A program made the position numbers and the translations under genes. Below the pieces are notes generated by a model. It worked only from the letters and a program-made list of their open reading frames with translations, searched no databases and had not been told where the DNA came from. A stretch of DNA of 64,000 nt from Symbiodinium sp. CCMP2592 (lineage: Eukaryota; Sar; Dinophyceae; Suessiales; Symbiodiniaceae): positions 1 through 64,000 of the forward strand of contig CAJNDT010003146.1 of the NCBI GenBank assembly GCA_905221615.1, read 5' to 3'. Below are positions 48,061-59,832 of the stretch, piece by piece. Positions within the stretch are counted from its first letter, which is position 1. The number at the start of each line of letters is the position of its first letter.

Positions 48061-48160
48061 CTAACCAGTGGTTTTGGGGTTCCCTTGGCTCTTTAGCTCC
48101 TTATTTAGGAGGGACTATCATCATCCCTGGCTCCTTAGCTCCTCCAATATCAATGGTTAG
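48061..48160. mobile_element. MITE family I copy 2, 4-bp duplication TTGA
   Basis: Same 100-bp sequence as 38320-38419, flanked by TTGA on both sides. Two different duplications around identical sequence rule out a segmental duplication and indicate recent transposition. Confidence 0.82.
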
Positions 48161-49919
48161 TTGAGCCCCAAACTCTGAGGCACTGGCACCCTTGATCCTC
48201 GGAGCACTCGCACGTGGCGATGATGGGAAGGCGGCCGTAAAACTGAGGAAGCTGCGGTCTTCATAATAGGTGAGTCTATGGGGTGGGGTTGAAGGGTTTT
48301 CGATCGTTCGGGTTTTGGGGTTCAAGGCTGCCGGCGTGGAGGTTCATGGCTTCATAGAGGGTTTAGGGTTTAGGGTATGGCTTCATCTAGATTTCGGCTG
48401 ATTGGAGAGTCTTCTTCAGGGGTGGCGATGGGTGGCGTCTCTTCCGGAACTTGCACATGATCCTAAACCTTATACCCTGAACACCAGGCTTTCGGGTTTG
48501 GGCTTAAATCGGGGCCTTAGGGGGGTTTAGGGTTGTCCCTGCCTTCCTGCATTCTCAAAAATCTTACAGCTCTCTGTGTACTGTAGGGGCCTTAATGATT
48601 AGAATAGGGTTTGCGGGATACTATACTGTAATTTTCAGTCATAACGAACGACAACACAGTTTAGGCAATTATCATTATTATTTTTTTATTATAGCCCTTA
48701 TAGTAGCCTTGAACAAGCCCGTGCCAGCGAATGCACTCAAACACGAACACACGGGCCTATGCTCATGCAGAAACCAAGCAAACAGCGAAACAACCAAGCG
48801 AACCAACACTAAGCACCTACCAGACACAGTTGCCACCAGCCTCGCGGAAGGAATCTGCCAGCCTGACAAACACCAGAGGTTTCGATTCTCCTCGCATATC
48901 AGCGATGTCTCTTGGAGAAATGCAACCAACTACGATGGGCAGAATGAAGCTGCAGTTCCACGTCGCTCGAGCATGCGTCTGCAGTGACCCACAAACCAGC
49001 AGTGCTAGCCCACGTGACAAGCAATACCGCCACCCCTGCCCCCCGGAATCCAAAACCTGCAAGCACCAGACTTCCAGCACCCGCAGTTGTAAGGACTGCA
49101 ATCAGAGACATCTACATCCTGAGGTCCAAAACTCACGGCTTGAGTCGTCGTCCCTTAACCTATACCATGCCCCCGCCCCCTTAGAACCATGTTAACATGA
49201 CAAATAATTCCTAAGCAGACTCTAGTAACTCCAAACCTTGCGACCCAGCGGAGCTCAAATCCGCACACTCCGAACCCAGAGGCTTCGGCTTCTTGGTACA
49301 AATCCACGGGGCCTTTTTGAAACTAAGGGGGTACCTTAGGGTTCCTTTAGTGGGTTACTATAAGGGCTCCTTTACAGGGCTCTACAAGGGTTCAGAGTTT
49401 CCTGAAAAGGGTCCCCGAACAGAATGCCATGCTTATAGAATTTTAATATTAAAAGGATCACGATTTGTTTATGGATGCCTGTCCAGGAGGTGGCAGCGCT
49501 CAGCACAATGTGCAATGACCTGGCCAGCTGTGATGCTCGCCGGCACGGTTTGGGGTTTAGGGATTAGGGTTGAGGGTTTAACCCTAAACATCCCTAAACA
49601 CTAAAACCTAAGCCCTAAACCATCTCTGATACCCAACGCCCAGAACCAACTCCAACATCCTAGAACCTAAAACCGCAAAATCCTAAAGCCTGAACCAACC
49701 CCTCAACTCCAAACCCTAAATGGGAGTTAGGATTAAGGGGACCCTTGGGGATAAAGACCCTCTCAATCAGGTCCCTTTTAAGAGAGCCAGAAGTAGAGTT
49801 CAGAAGGGGTACCCTTTAAGGGGTCTCTGAAATAATACTACCTACTAAAGCCGACCTGCGGGGCTCTCTAGGCCCCAAGGATCCTGTGCCTTTAGGAAAG
49901 CGGGATTCCAGGCCTAATA

Positions 49920-50134
49920 TAGGGCCTAAACAATTACTGGGTTGTGCTTTAAACCCTTCGAAAATCATTTATGAATAGGTTCCCTTTATAAGGAAATAAG
50001 GGAAATTAAAACTATCCCAAAGCACAACCCAGATTACCTATACTATTTGGGGAGGGGGGGAGGGGGGGGGGGTCCTTACTATAGTTTTATAGTATGATGG
50101 GCCCCGAAACCCTGTTCTAATAACTAAGGCCCCT
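49920..50134. mobile_element. MITE family B copy interrupted by another MITE (family D)
   Basis: The left end 'agggcctaaacaatta' and the right part 'cctatactatttgggg ... aactaaggcccct' are one family B element. Between them is a 96-bp insert, 49937-50032. A poly-G tract (50048-50070) has expanded in the core. Confidence 0.7.
49937..50032. mobile_element. MITE family D inserted in a family B element, 4-bp duplication ATTA
   Basis: Inverted ends CTGGGTTGTGCTTT and AAAGCACAACCCAG. ATTA occurs directly outside both ends (49933-49936 and 50033-50036). Removing the insert plus one ATTA restores the family B sequence, so boundaries and duplication are both supported. Only this copy was seen in the window. 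Confidence 0.75.
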
Positions 50135-50397
50135 ATATTACGGACTTTGGGCTTAGGCTGGACGCTTTGGGGTCGCTGAGTTCTTACTGGTGTTTAGCTT
50201 GTTATCTTTGCTTATTTTTGTTGGAGCTTTAGGGTCTACAGCGATCTGAAGTGAGTTCAGGGGTTAAGGGGTCCGGAGCTTCTGGGAACTGTTTGGAGAC
50301 TGAAAGACTAGATTGGACACCACAAACGACTGTGCATTGCCACCTAGTGGGGCCTAGAGGGTGCTACTACACAGTCTCAACAATGGCAAAGCCCAAC

Positions 50398-50665
50398 CTG
50401 GAAAGCCTCAACCACTTCGGACTTCGCGGCATAAAAGGATTCACGCTGTACGACCTAACCAGGACCCCTGAACCCCCTACACGTTAAACTCCAAGCCTTT
50501 TGGAAGGCCCCACAGCAACCCTACTTACAAGACCGATTCAAGAGACCTTGAACAAAAGTTCATATGCTCTCAGCCCTAAACCCAAACTTCTAAAGCCTAG
50601 AGCCATCTTGGGCTCAGGACCGTGATGTGCTCCTCCACATCGTCTAGGAGTGCAGAGAGTTGCAC
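50398..50665 (-). CDS. Candidate exons 50621-50665 and 50398-50454
   Basis: VQLSALLDDVEEHIT (45 nt, acceptor CCGAG, donor GTCCTG) and VVQRESFYAAKSEVVEAFQ (57 nt, acceptor TTAG, donor GTTGGG). Both are phase 0 at both ends and would join directly. Function unknown. Confidence 0.42.
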
Positions 50666-50917
50666 CTCGGGTACCTCCGTCGGCATTTCGGAGGGCTTGC
50701 AGTAGTTAGGGTTTAGGGTTTGGGGCTTAGTGCTGCCACCAGAAAACCATGATGACCATGAGGGTCGAAGATCAAACGACTGCATGCGTGTTGTCCGATG
50801 CGAAACGATACTTTGAAAGCAGTGCCACATGAACCAAGACTCAGCGCGGGGTCACACAGGAAGTGCTTTGTATGGACTCCTATACTTTAGGTTCCCGCCG
50901 TTACCTGACTCGTGGTA

Positions 50918-50983
<66 letters not shown>

Positions 50984-52076
50984 TATTATATAAATATAGA
51001 GGTATGTATAAGCTATCGCTGTTCTTGCTGAAAGAATGGCCTCGGACCTAAGCCCTTCTGTAGATGCAACCGCTGAACATTGCTGCAGCCCGGCCTGCGA
51101 TGCCGAAGGACCTGCATGAGGGTTTAGGGTTTAGGGGTTTAGGGTTTCAAAGCAGCTGAGGTCTGCGATTCGTAGGGGTAGACCAGAATCAGAATAGGAT
51201 CCTAAACCCTGCAGTAAACCCTAAACCCTTTGGCTTAAGGGTTCTTATTGGGTGCACACTCTAGACTTTGGGACCTTCGCGAAAGAAAGTTTCTAGATGC
51301 CGAAAACCTTCCAACCTGTCCTTCCACCGAGCATGCGGAAGCTTTATCAAGCCGCCGAAACCCACACGCACGGCTTTGAAAAGCAACCTTCTTAAACACC
51401 TACGTCTCGAAGGGAAATGCAAGGAAACCATCATACAGAACATTGAGAATTCTAGGTCTTCTGGAGCTGCAGGTACGGATGCTGGAGCGAGAAGGACATT
51501 TTTTCTTCAAGATACTTGTGGTATACACCTACTGCAAAGCCCCGTGACATTCCAGATAAGGACCCCTGGCCAAACCCTAAACCGCAGTGACCCTTAGCCC
51601 ACCCCCAAAGCAACCCAAGTAAACCCCGAAATATTGAGCAACAGGGTTTTTTGGCGGACTGGCTCGAGCAGCCCCTTTCAAAACCCTAAACCTCGCGCCT
51701 GCTCCAGGCGAGCAGCCTGCACTGGCTGTTATCCGAAGCATGCCGAAGTGGGCCTCGAAAGGCTTAAGGGCTTACTTAAAGGGATCTATAGGGTTCCTTA
51801 AAGGGCTCCTTCTAAGGGATCTATAGGGGCTCTATTATAAGAACGGCGTAAGGGCTTAGGGTTTAGGGTTTAGGGCTGAAGGCTTCAAGTTTAGGCTTTA
51901 GGTTTTTTTTTAGGGTCTAGGGGTTCGGGTGAAGGGTTCCCTTTAAGGGTCCCTTTAAAGGCATCTAGAGGGATTCTATAAGTATAGGGCTTAAGGCCTA
52001 CTTGGAGGTTCATGGGCAGCTACTGTATAAGTGGGATTATAAGTAGTATCAGGGTTTAAAGGATCTACAGGGAACT

Positions 52077-52161
52077 CCAGAAAGTTGGAATATGGTTTCA
52101 GGGTAGGATACCCTATAATTTACCATAAAGGGTTTGGGATAATCATATTCCAACTTTCTGG
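52077..52161. mobile_element. Hairpin element with 18-bp arms
   Basis: CCAGAAAGTTGGAATATG / CATATTCCAACTTTCTGG. Single copy. Confidence 0.58.
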
Positions 52162-52726
52162 CTTTTACGTTATGGGGGTCTAGGTACTTTTTGAAGTGCA
52201 TCGGAGCTTTTCGAGCATCCCCGGCAGGCCAACTCTGTTTCGAGTGTGAATTGAAATCAAAATCTATACAACTTCTGTTTAGGGTTTAGGATTTAGGGTT
52301 TCGGGATTTAGAGTTCAGGGGGCTTAGGGTTTAGGGTCTAGGAATTGGGGTTTAGTAATTTAGAGACCGGCCAATAGGTTTCACGTTGAAAGGTATGAAC
52401 ATATCTTAACAGAATCGTGGTGACCCTTAAAGTCGGGTTTAGGGTTGATATCTGTTCGATGTTGGCGTTCAAGCTCGCCAAGCTCATCTTCTGTGACTAG
52501 CACAAAGGTGCCTCACAACTAGTCATTCGGAGCCACGTCGGTCGAGACAAATGAAGCCCTTCAATGTCTTGTACAATTTGAACACAAGCTGACAAGGGTT
52601 CGAGGGTTATGGATCAAGTTATAGAAGGGCCCAGTTTAGGAGCCACAATAAAGACGTAACCTCCCCTCTACTCCTTTACCGGAAGCAAACGACGAACATA
52701 TCTTTTGGAGATCACTACACAAACCC

Positions 52727-52804
52727 TAAGGCTCAAAATGGCCCAAGAGCCTTATCGACTATGTTCTCTAGGCCTAAAAGCCTTAAAATATGAGTCCTTA
52801 TAGA
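52727..52804 (-). mobile_element. Family S copy 5
   Basis: 'taaggctcaaaatggcccaagagcc ... aggcctaaaagcc ... atgagtcctta'. Confidence 0.6.
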
Positions 52805-53565
52805 GTAAAAGGGAAAGAACCCGAGAACCCATCAAGAAGGAAACCAAACAAACACAACCCATGCCCAAGAGCCGTAGAGCAGTGTAGAGACGGTACAGAC
52901 TGTATAGTAGAAGATCCTCACTGTAAGGATCTTAAACCCTGAACCTCCAACCCTTAACCTTAAACCCTGAACCCCAAGGACTCCTCAAGAGGCGTCTCCG
53001 CCTCAAGCTCCTCCGCACTTTGGCGTGCATCGCGGCGAGGAGACCCTGCGTCAACCTCCAAGCTCTTTTAGCTGTTTGCTTGGTTAGTTCTCTCGAAACT
53101 AGGGTCCCTGTTTAGGTCCCGAAATAGTACGGCACAGACATAAAATAATGGACCCCCAGAAGGGACCATGATTTCGAGAACAACCCACTTACAGGATGAA
53201 GGGATTTAGTAATAATAAGTCTGGTGTACAACTATAAGTCAGGTAACTGTAGCTGTAGTTACGTAGAACGAGAATTATATAGGTACTTGAAACACTACGT
53301 CTTCAAAGGCCTCAGATATCCCTAGATCTGTTTGGAGGCTCAGGCCTGTGGGGCTTAGGGTTTAGGGTTTAGAATTTCGCGAGCTTAAGGCGTTCTAGGG
53401 CGCATGGTTGGGGATTAGGCTTATCTGGGGTTACAAGTCATTTTAACTACAGCGGCCCGTTTCCAAGCCCTAAACCCTAAACCCTAAACCCCAAAATTGC
53501 TGCGTCGCCGGATTGTTCCGGCAGACCCTCGGCCTTAGTTCTTAAATCCTTAGTTCGAAACCCAG

Positions 53566-53645
53566 AGGCTCCATAGTAGTTTCTTTTTGGGATTACCCTA
53601 TAGGATTCTATATATGGACCCCAAAAAGGAACTACTATGGAGCCT
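53566..53645. mobile_element. MITE family H copy 2
   Basis: Same inverted ends as 38115-38199 with a core shorter by about 5 bases. Confidence 0.72.
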
Positions 53646-54286
53646 TAGGGAAACGACATCAAGGCTGAAAGAGTGTTATAGAGTACAACATGGATAGCAG
53701 CCCGTATAGAACCAACGCCAAGAAGCCGATGCCATCCCTTGCTTCGAGTGGTAGGCCAGGAGCGAGAGAGCCTTGGAAACGAGCCCCAGACTGCTAAAAT
53801 TTCAGTCAGGGTTTAGGGTTTACGTGTTCGAAGAAAGGTATAGGGGGTGGTGTTGCAGCTGTTATGGCTTCGGAGACAAGTAGATTTATGCTTTTTGTGG
53901 AAGGTTATGTATGATCTTTCTTTTTCGAGGGTCTTATAAGGCTTTTGCTACGCTTAATAGGCTCCTCGATGGGAAACCTCCTTTGAGCGACCATAAACGC
54001 TTGGGAATCGTTAGGCCCGTGCTTGTTCAGCTCATAAAGTGCGGAAACATCGCCAAGATTCACCCAAGAGAGACCCCTTGCAGGATACTCGAAGTACCCT
54101 AAACCCGAAATCCAAACCCCCAAGACCCTTACCCTGCAACCCTAAACCCTAACCCAAACAGACGAGCATGCATTGATGCGCTCCGGTGCTCTCTGGGCTT
54201 TTTCCTACTGCGAACAAGAAGAAGAACAGTAGAACTCATCTCCTTTCCAAAAGGCCTGGGCCACTTAAGCCCCACACGGCGTTGAC

Positions 54287-54351
54287 CTCTGCAGGACTGC
54301 CGCAGCTCGTGAAGACCAGCGCGGAATCTGCGCCTCTTGCTTCATACAGGG
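54287..54351 (-). CDS. Candidate exon, faintly like a fold-type-I PLP enzyme
   Basis: 65 nt, LYEARGADSALVFTSCGSPA then E; acceptor GGAAG, donor GTCAAC. 'GADSALVFTSC' resembles the alpha-oxoamine synthase segment (5-aminolevulinate synthase, serine palmitoyltransferase) before the PLP-stacking region, but no lysine motif was located. A further candidate exon at 55162-55195 (LVYSEQITEAR, donor GTGAAG) lies upstream. Confidence 0.38.
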
Positions 54352-56182
54352 CTTCCACGGTTTTAATTCGTCGTGTCTTACCAAACAAATGAAGCGCGTG
54401 GTTTTGAGGACAAGCTCAACATGAGGTGGACTTAATCACCGCCACTTGCCATGTCGTGTGATGTTTCATGTGCCTTTTAAACTACTTGGGTTCGCGTCGC
54501 TGGGTAGCACAAAGCACGTTGCAGTTTTCAGGATTTCGGATTCGGGTTATGATTTGGGTCATGTTCACATATCCGCAGGCTAAGAGTTGCATATGCATGC
54601 ACGTGTTTTTGTGTATGTATGTGTGCAGGCATGTGACTGTGTATGTATTTACATACACTCACACACATCGAATGAAAGGCATGCTCTTCTCAGTTTGTAA
54701 TGGTGTTGGGCACATACCCATAAACTGTACTACAATTATTTGAACATACATCGAAATCGGTCGACAGATAGGTACATATATACCAGCATACATACATGCA
54801 TGCAAACATGCATTAATTGCATACACATGCATGTGATGCATGTGTGTGTATATATATATATATATACAAATACACAAGCCTATGCAGAAAATTGTTTCTG
54901 TCCCTGCAGGGTGTGACAAGGAGTTCTACGAGGTGAGTCGTCCTTGTGCTTCCAAAACCTGTAGGTTTTCTGACTAAGGTTTGGGGTTCAAGGTTCTGGG
55001 CCTTACGGTTCAAGGCTTGGAGCTTCAGGGTGTGATGTTCGCAGGCTTAGCCTGAACGTGGGGTTGCTCGGTGCGATGTTCAAGTGGCTTCCTACTGAAA
55101 CAACCATATCAAAGTCAAAACGCAACAACTTTATCATCTGGAGTCCCCATGTCACCTTCACCCGGGCTTCCGTGATCTGCTCGCTGTAGACCAGCCTTGA
55201 GAGTTCAAGGTATAAAGCCCTCGGCAGTGTTGTCTACAAGGCTTCATGGTTTGCAATAGTGTAATCGCGTGGTTGGTTGTATTGTTGCTTCAACTATTCC
55301 GGGATTTTATTCGGGTACAAGTAGTGGTCTAAAGTTCAAAGGAGCTTAACAGCGACCTTTTTCTGTTTGGAGCCAAGTTCCTGCCTTGCTAAACAGAAAA
55401 CCCTAAACCCTTAACCTGGCCGCTAAACACTCCAGACAGACGTCCTACAGCCTTAAGTCCTCCTAGTTCTGTATCCTTCCGCTCATATTCGCTTTTCTGC
55501 CGGTTCCACCAGCAACACCTTGCAAAACTTGAAAATTGCCAACCTTCAGCTACACTCTCGTGAACCTTCGACTGACATCCCAATACGGTAAATCCTGATT
55601 CTCCAATTTGCAGAAACCCTACATTCGCCTATGACCCTTCCACATAAACCAACATTGCAAAAGCTCAACAGCCCAAACCCTGAATTCCGCAACCACCCCG
55701 CCGGCGCTCCGTTCCCTAACCTCCGCACCCTCAACCCTAAACTCTACACACCCTAAAACCTATAAATCCTAGCCCCAAACCCTGCACCCCGAATCCCAAT
55801 CCTAAACCCTATGTAAGCCCCGAACCTTTGAAGCCCTCCCTTTCGCCTCGCAGCGTCGCCTCTCAGCCGACACCGGAGCCTCCGGGCTGCCTCTGTCGTG
55901 AGAGGAAACCCAGACTTTTACGGGTTTTTTTGACGGGCAGAACTGGGCATGTCGCGCAAGCAGAATTCGTCCATGCAGCGGAAAAACGCACTTACAGGCG
56001 TACCGCGGTCGCTTCCTGGCGAGCCAGGATCAGAAAATTTAAAAGAACTGAGCAGAAAAGTATCGAAACCGAGAGCTTAGCCGCCTCCTTGAGGGGACAG
56101 CGTGGCCCACCACGGGCGTGGTCCTTCGGCTCGCATGCACGGCTTCCAAGCGTGCAGGTTCTTCTCTCTCGGCCCTGGAGTG

Positions 56183-57076
56183 TCAGATACATCTCCATGG
56201 TCGTACAACTGATCTGCAAAGATGCTGGCGGCGAAGGTGCTCAGCCAGTCTGGCCCGTGACCAGAACTCTGTACAGCAAACTTCGCAGCGTGTGCCAATG
56301 GCACAACGCGCATGGAGGGCGCGGAGTCCGTGTCGTTTGGCGCGGTGCGCTTCAAGTGCACTAGAGGTCCTGAAGGATGCTGGGCAGTGGTCACAGTGCC
56401 ATGTAAGGGCAGGTCCATGGGCCGCCGTGATCATGGCGTCCTCACAAGGCGGTCTGGGTCGGAGCGCACTGCGGTCTACGCGCCGACCGTCAACTGCCTT
56501 TTTGAGGTATCGACGGCATGCGGCCTTGATGGTGGCCTTCGTTGGGGCTGCACTGGCGAGTATTTCCCCCCTCTCCGTAGGACCGCAAGGCAGGATCTCA
56601 AGGGCTTGCAAGGCCTCTATCAGAGCTGTCCACCATGGCCCGTCATGGCTCAGCTCCTCCAAGACAGCTGGTTGCCCAGCTCTCGCCAACTGTCCGAAAA
56701 CCCGGGTTCGTTCCACATTAAGGAGCTCTTCGGGGGTTGGAAGCTCGAGCGCTCCAGCAATCTCGAGGTTGGTGTAACCCTGACTCGAAATGCCCAGCAC
56801 GGGCTGGAACGCTCCTGGGTAGAAGCCGTAGATGGCCTCATCGACCGTATCGGCCTCACGTCTGGTACGGAGAGTCCATAGTCCAGAGCCGTGCAAGAAG
56901 CGCGCGAGAATGCGGCTTTCCAGAATGCTTCGTTTTTCCGCAAAGGTCAAAGCCGGATTGCGCAGCATCCGCGCTTTGACAGGGCGGAAGATGTCACGGG
57001 TCAGAGACCGGCGGTGCTGGATCTCAGGAAGAGAATGGCCATCTGCTTGAATCAGGGCGCCCAGGTGCTGATACGA
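56183..57076 (-). pseudogene. LINE C-terminal segment with two C2H2 zinc fingers
   Basis: Resumes right after the insertion with SYQHLGALIQADGHSLPEI, the RT thumb/connection usually written 'YKHLGxxxxxxxxxxxEI'. Near the end are CDHCPASFRTSSALEAHRAK plus RH, and CEVCCTEFWSRARLAEHLRR plus QH. Both have C-x2-C-x12-H-x4-H spacing. The stop at 56183 follows soon after. Such C-terminal fingers are known from other non-LTR elements and probably bind nucleic acid. Confidence 0.82.
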
Positions 57077-57110
57077 CTTGCTTTTGCTTAGCGTCATTTT
57101 CCATTTTTTT
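57077..57110. repeat. Left terminal inverted repeat of the 3.9-kb element
   Basis: 34 bp, CTTGCTTTTGCTTAGCGTCA then TTTTCCATTTTTTT. Pairs with 60905-60938 with one mismatch. Confidence 0.9.
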
Positions 57111-57539
57111 TGGTGTTGTTTTTCAAATTTTTGTTGAACTGCATTTTCATGACTGCACCGATGAATGAAAATAAGTTCTAACAACTTGTAACATTGTAAT
57201 GTCTTCATTAATATTACATGTGCTTTGTATTTTACATGACATGTATTTTTAATATGTGACATGTTTCATTTTAAGCTAGAAAACGAAATTTGGAACGACA
57301 GCAGACTGAGATAAAAGCATTCCACCATCAGCTTTAAAGCATTATAGTTAACACTGACACAACATGATGATTTAATAACTCTGCCAAATGTCCCATTTCA
57401 TTATTAAAAACATGTCACTGTAAATCTTATGCATGCGACGATGATAGTGACTCGCAATAAAATATCTTTTTATGATTTTACCGAGCATGTTTGTGTACTG
57501 CACCGATAGAGTGAAATATCTAACTTAGTCTTGCAGGAA

Positions 57540-57885
57540 GTAGGGCTTACGGATTAGGGTTTACAGATTAGGGATGATGAGGGTTTACATTGTAAAGGGT
57601 TTACTTTAAACCAATCCGTAAACCCGTCATGCGTAAACTCTAAACCGTAAACTCTAACTGTTACTATAAATCCGTAAGCCCGAATCCGTAAACCTTAATT
57701 TAGTCCGAAATACGGTTTACGGACCAGGGTCTACGGATCAGGGTTTACGGATCAGGATTTACGGATCAAAGTTTACGGATTAGGATTTACGGATTACGGC
57801 TTACGGATTAAGGCATACAGATTAAGGCTTACGGCTTACGGATTAGGGTTTACGGATCAGGGTTTACGGATTAGGATTTGGGTCC
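57540..57885. repeat. Degenerate 'TTACGGATTAGGG' tandem array inside the TIR element
   Basis: Repeated 'ggNtttacggattag' units of about 13-14 bp, first in the reverse and then in the forward orientation. It looks like a TTTAGGG derivative in which TTTACGG replaces the telomeric heptamer. Confidence 0.72.
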
Positions 57886-57978
57886 GAGGGGTGAGAGTTA
57901 CTGCCGAAGCAGCCGTTCGTCTTTTATTTTTTTTATCTTTTCATTTTTTCTTGTTTTTCTTTTTTGCTCCTTGGCGTT

Positions 57979-58584
57979 TCAGCGGCCGAAGCAGCCGCTT
58001 CTGCGTCTCTCGCGGCCGCAGCAAACGCATCTCTCCTTAGCCATCCACGCATCTCCAGCAGCCTGCGCTTGTTCCATTTCCCTCTTGGCCCGCTCTTGTC
58101 GTTCTGCCCAGGTCTCGACTGGTACGTGTTGGCACCTCGGAGCTGGCGGTGCAGCCGAAGCAGCTGCTACGTCACCGAGACTGGCTGCACGCCTGGTGAA
58201 GATATCCTCGAGGGTTCTTGGGTCGCGCGGTCTGCTCGGGGGCCCAAATCCGCAAGATCCCAAAACTCTGTCACGTCAGCTCGTGCAGCGCCGCCAACTC
58301 ATGCCAGTGACCTTGGAGGCTAAGTTCGCGTCTAGGTCTCGGCCCCTGCCCTTGTACCTGGCAGGCTTAGTCCACCCACAGTGCGAGGGGCTTCGCGTCC
58401 CAAGTACCCCCCACCACAAGAGGGTGGCCCATGTAATATATATACAGTCCATGCTGTCGTCCACCGCCCGGGCAGCCTTGATCTGCTGTGCACACAGGCC
58501 TTTATCGACCCGGTCACACACAAGCAGCACATTTTTCTCGCCGATGCCCAAGCTCTTGCAGAAGCGTTTGACCCGGTGGTCTGG
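57979..58584 (-). pseudogene. Coding-like cargo inside the TIR element
   Basis: A minus frame reads RVKRFCKSLGIGEKNVLLVC, DRVDKGLCAQQIKAARAVDD and RDLDANLASKVTGMSWRRCT, meets a single TGA near 58273, then continues in the same frame with VETWAERQERAKREMEQAQA. The composition is GC-rich and protein-like, unlike the AT-rich ends of the element. No domain recognised. It could be a captured host gene fragment or a decayed element gene. Confidence 0.4.
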
Positions 58585-58917
58585 ACGGGTGATTTACCCG
58601 ACTCACGACACACCGTGCCTTTGTCTTCTTTTGTCGCACTTAGTTTACTTCTTCTCGCCGAGATGCACGTACCACCAGTCGCCGTAGCTTGCTGCCCTCC
58701 ATATATCTCTTCCATCCAATGTCTCCACACCAAGCGCACCTCTTTCACTCAGGACTCCTCCACAGTCCAGGATCAGCCTCAGTGCCTGGACTGGCCGAAG
58801 CAGCCAGGACGGCCGAAGCAGCCGGGACAGCCGCAGCAGTCGGCGGCCGAAACTCAGGCGAAAACCTGAAAGCTTAAAAGCTGCAGCATGTGAGCGTTGT
58901 AAGAAGAGGTCAAAGCG

Positions 58918-59085
58918 TCCTCTCCTTAGGACAGGAGGGGATGACCCCGAGCGTCCTAAGGAGAGGGGATGCAGAGGACAAAACGCTTAGAATCACTTTT
59001 GCTTAGCGTAATTTCAATTTTGCCCTCTCCATCCCCTCTCCTTAGAACAGGAGGGGATGACCCCGAGCGTCCTAAGGAGAGGTCA
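58918..59085. repeat. Duplicated stem-loop (CCTCTCCTTAGGAC / GTCCTAAGGAGAGG)
   Basis: At 58918-58966 a perfect 14-bp inverted repeat flanks a 20-base loop 'aggaggggatgaccccgagc'. The same block recurs at 59030-59080 with one arm mutated. Between the two, at 58996-59021, lies a near-copy of the element's terminal repeat (CTTTTGCTTAGCGTAATTTC). Confidence 0.78.
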
Positions 59086-59805
59086 AAACGCCTTCTCCTT
59101 CCAACAGCGAGGCTTACAAAAAAGGGTTTTAGGGTTACGGTTTAGGAAAGTCCCTATATCGCTAAACCTGAAACCTTTAAACACTAAGACCCCCAAAGAC
59201 ATTGAACCATAAAACACGCCCATTATACTTGTTATAGCAACCTTTGAGGATGTCAAAATTGAAAGCATCAAGTCCTTTATGTCTCTGGCCTTGAAAACGG
59301 TCAACCCTCTGCTGTATTCCTAAACCCTCAAGCCTCAACAGACAAACGTATTGAAAACTAACGTTTCAAATCGCAGCTTCAAGCTTTTCATGCCTGTAGC
59401 CCTTTGGTATACCCTTTTGTTGTATGGTCGTAAACCCTGAAGCTTCACAACTTGAAATCTCCGTATCAAAAATAGACTTTAGTTTAAAACACCGCGACGA
59501 CTTAAAAGTCAGAAGCATTAACAACAACCTCACAACTTGCCACTAGAAACATACCGGTTCTGAACACTAACATGTCAAAAAGAAGCTTCTGGCAAACCTT
59601 TCATTCAACCCCGTTACTTTATTCCTAAGGCTTAAACCTTCAACGCTGAAAAAAACGTGCGTTCAAAATAAATTTTAAAGCAAAGACCTCGACAACTTAA
59701 ACCTCGGGAGCATAATTCACAAAAGCAGAACTTGTAGGCAGAAAGTTTGCTTAACATCTCCAAGCGAAACCTGGAGCCTTTCATGCCTGTGGCCTTTTCA
59801 AAACG

Positions 59806-59832
59806 GATATATATATATATATATATATATAT
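59806..59832. repeat. (AT)n with short inverted flanks
   Basis: 'aaaacggatatat...atatctgttttact': (AT)n between ACGG/CTGT-type flanks, able to form a hairpin. Confidence 0.7.

Larger units (their letters stand above)
42400..49900. other. Intron-like DNA with unassigned islands
   Basis: TTTAGGG-type DNA with MITEs (44134, 46349, 48061). A 75-bp inverted repeat made of 'ggggaatgggggaatgg' lies at 47016-47090. Protein-like islands in the minus strand occur at 42590-42680 and 47990-48058, and plus-strand open frames at 43060-43256 and 48731-49195. Both strands look equally open, so I do not call genes. Confidence 0.4.

Noticed and set aside
53905..54123. Frames on both strands of 63-72 codons
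   Set aside because: Mutually shadowing; the minus frame reads well but lacks a supported acceptor or partner exon.
55828..56881. Plus-strand frames of 178-219 codons
   Set aside because: They are antisense shadows of the LINE C-terminal ORF and its 3' flank, which has zinc fingers and RT sequence on the minus strand.
57878..58869. Plus-strand frames of 269 and 162 codons in the TIR element
   Set aside because: Composition is Ser/Pro/Leu-rich with no motif; the minus frame through the same DNA is more protein-like.
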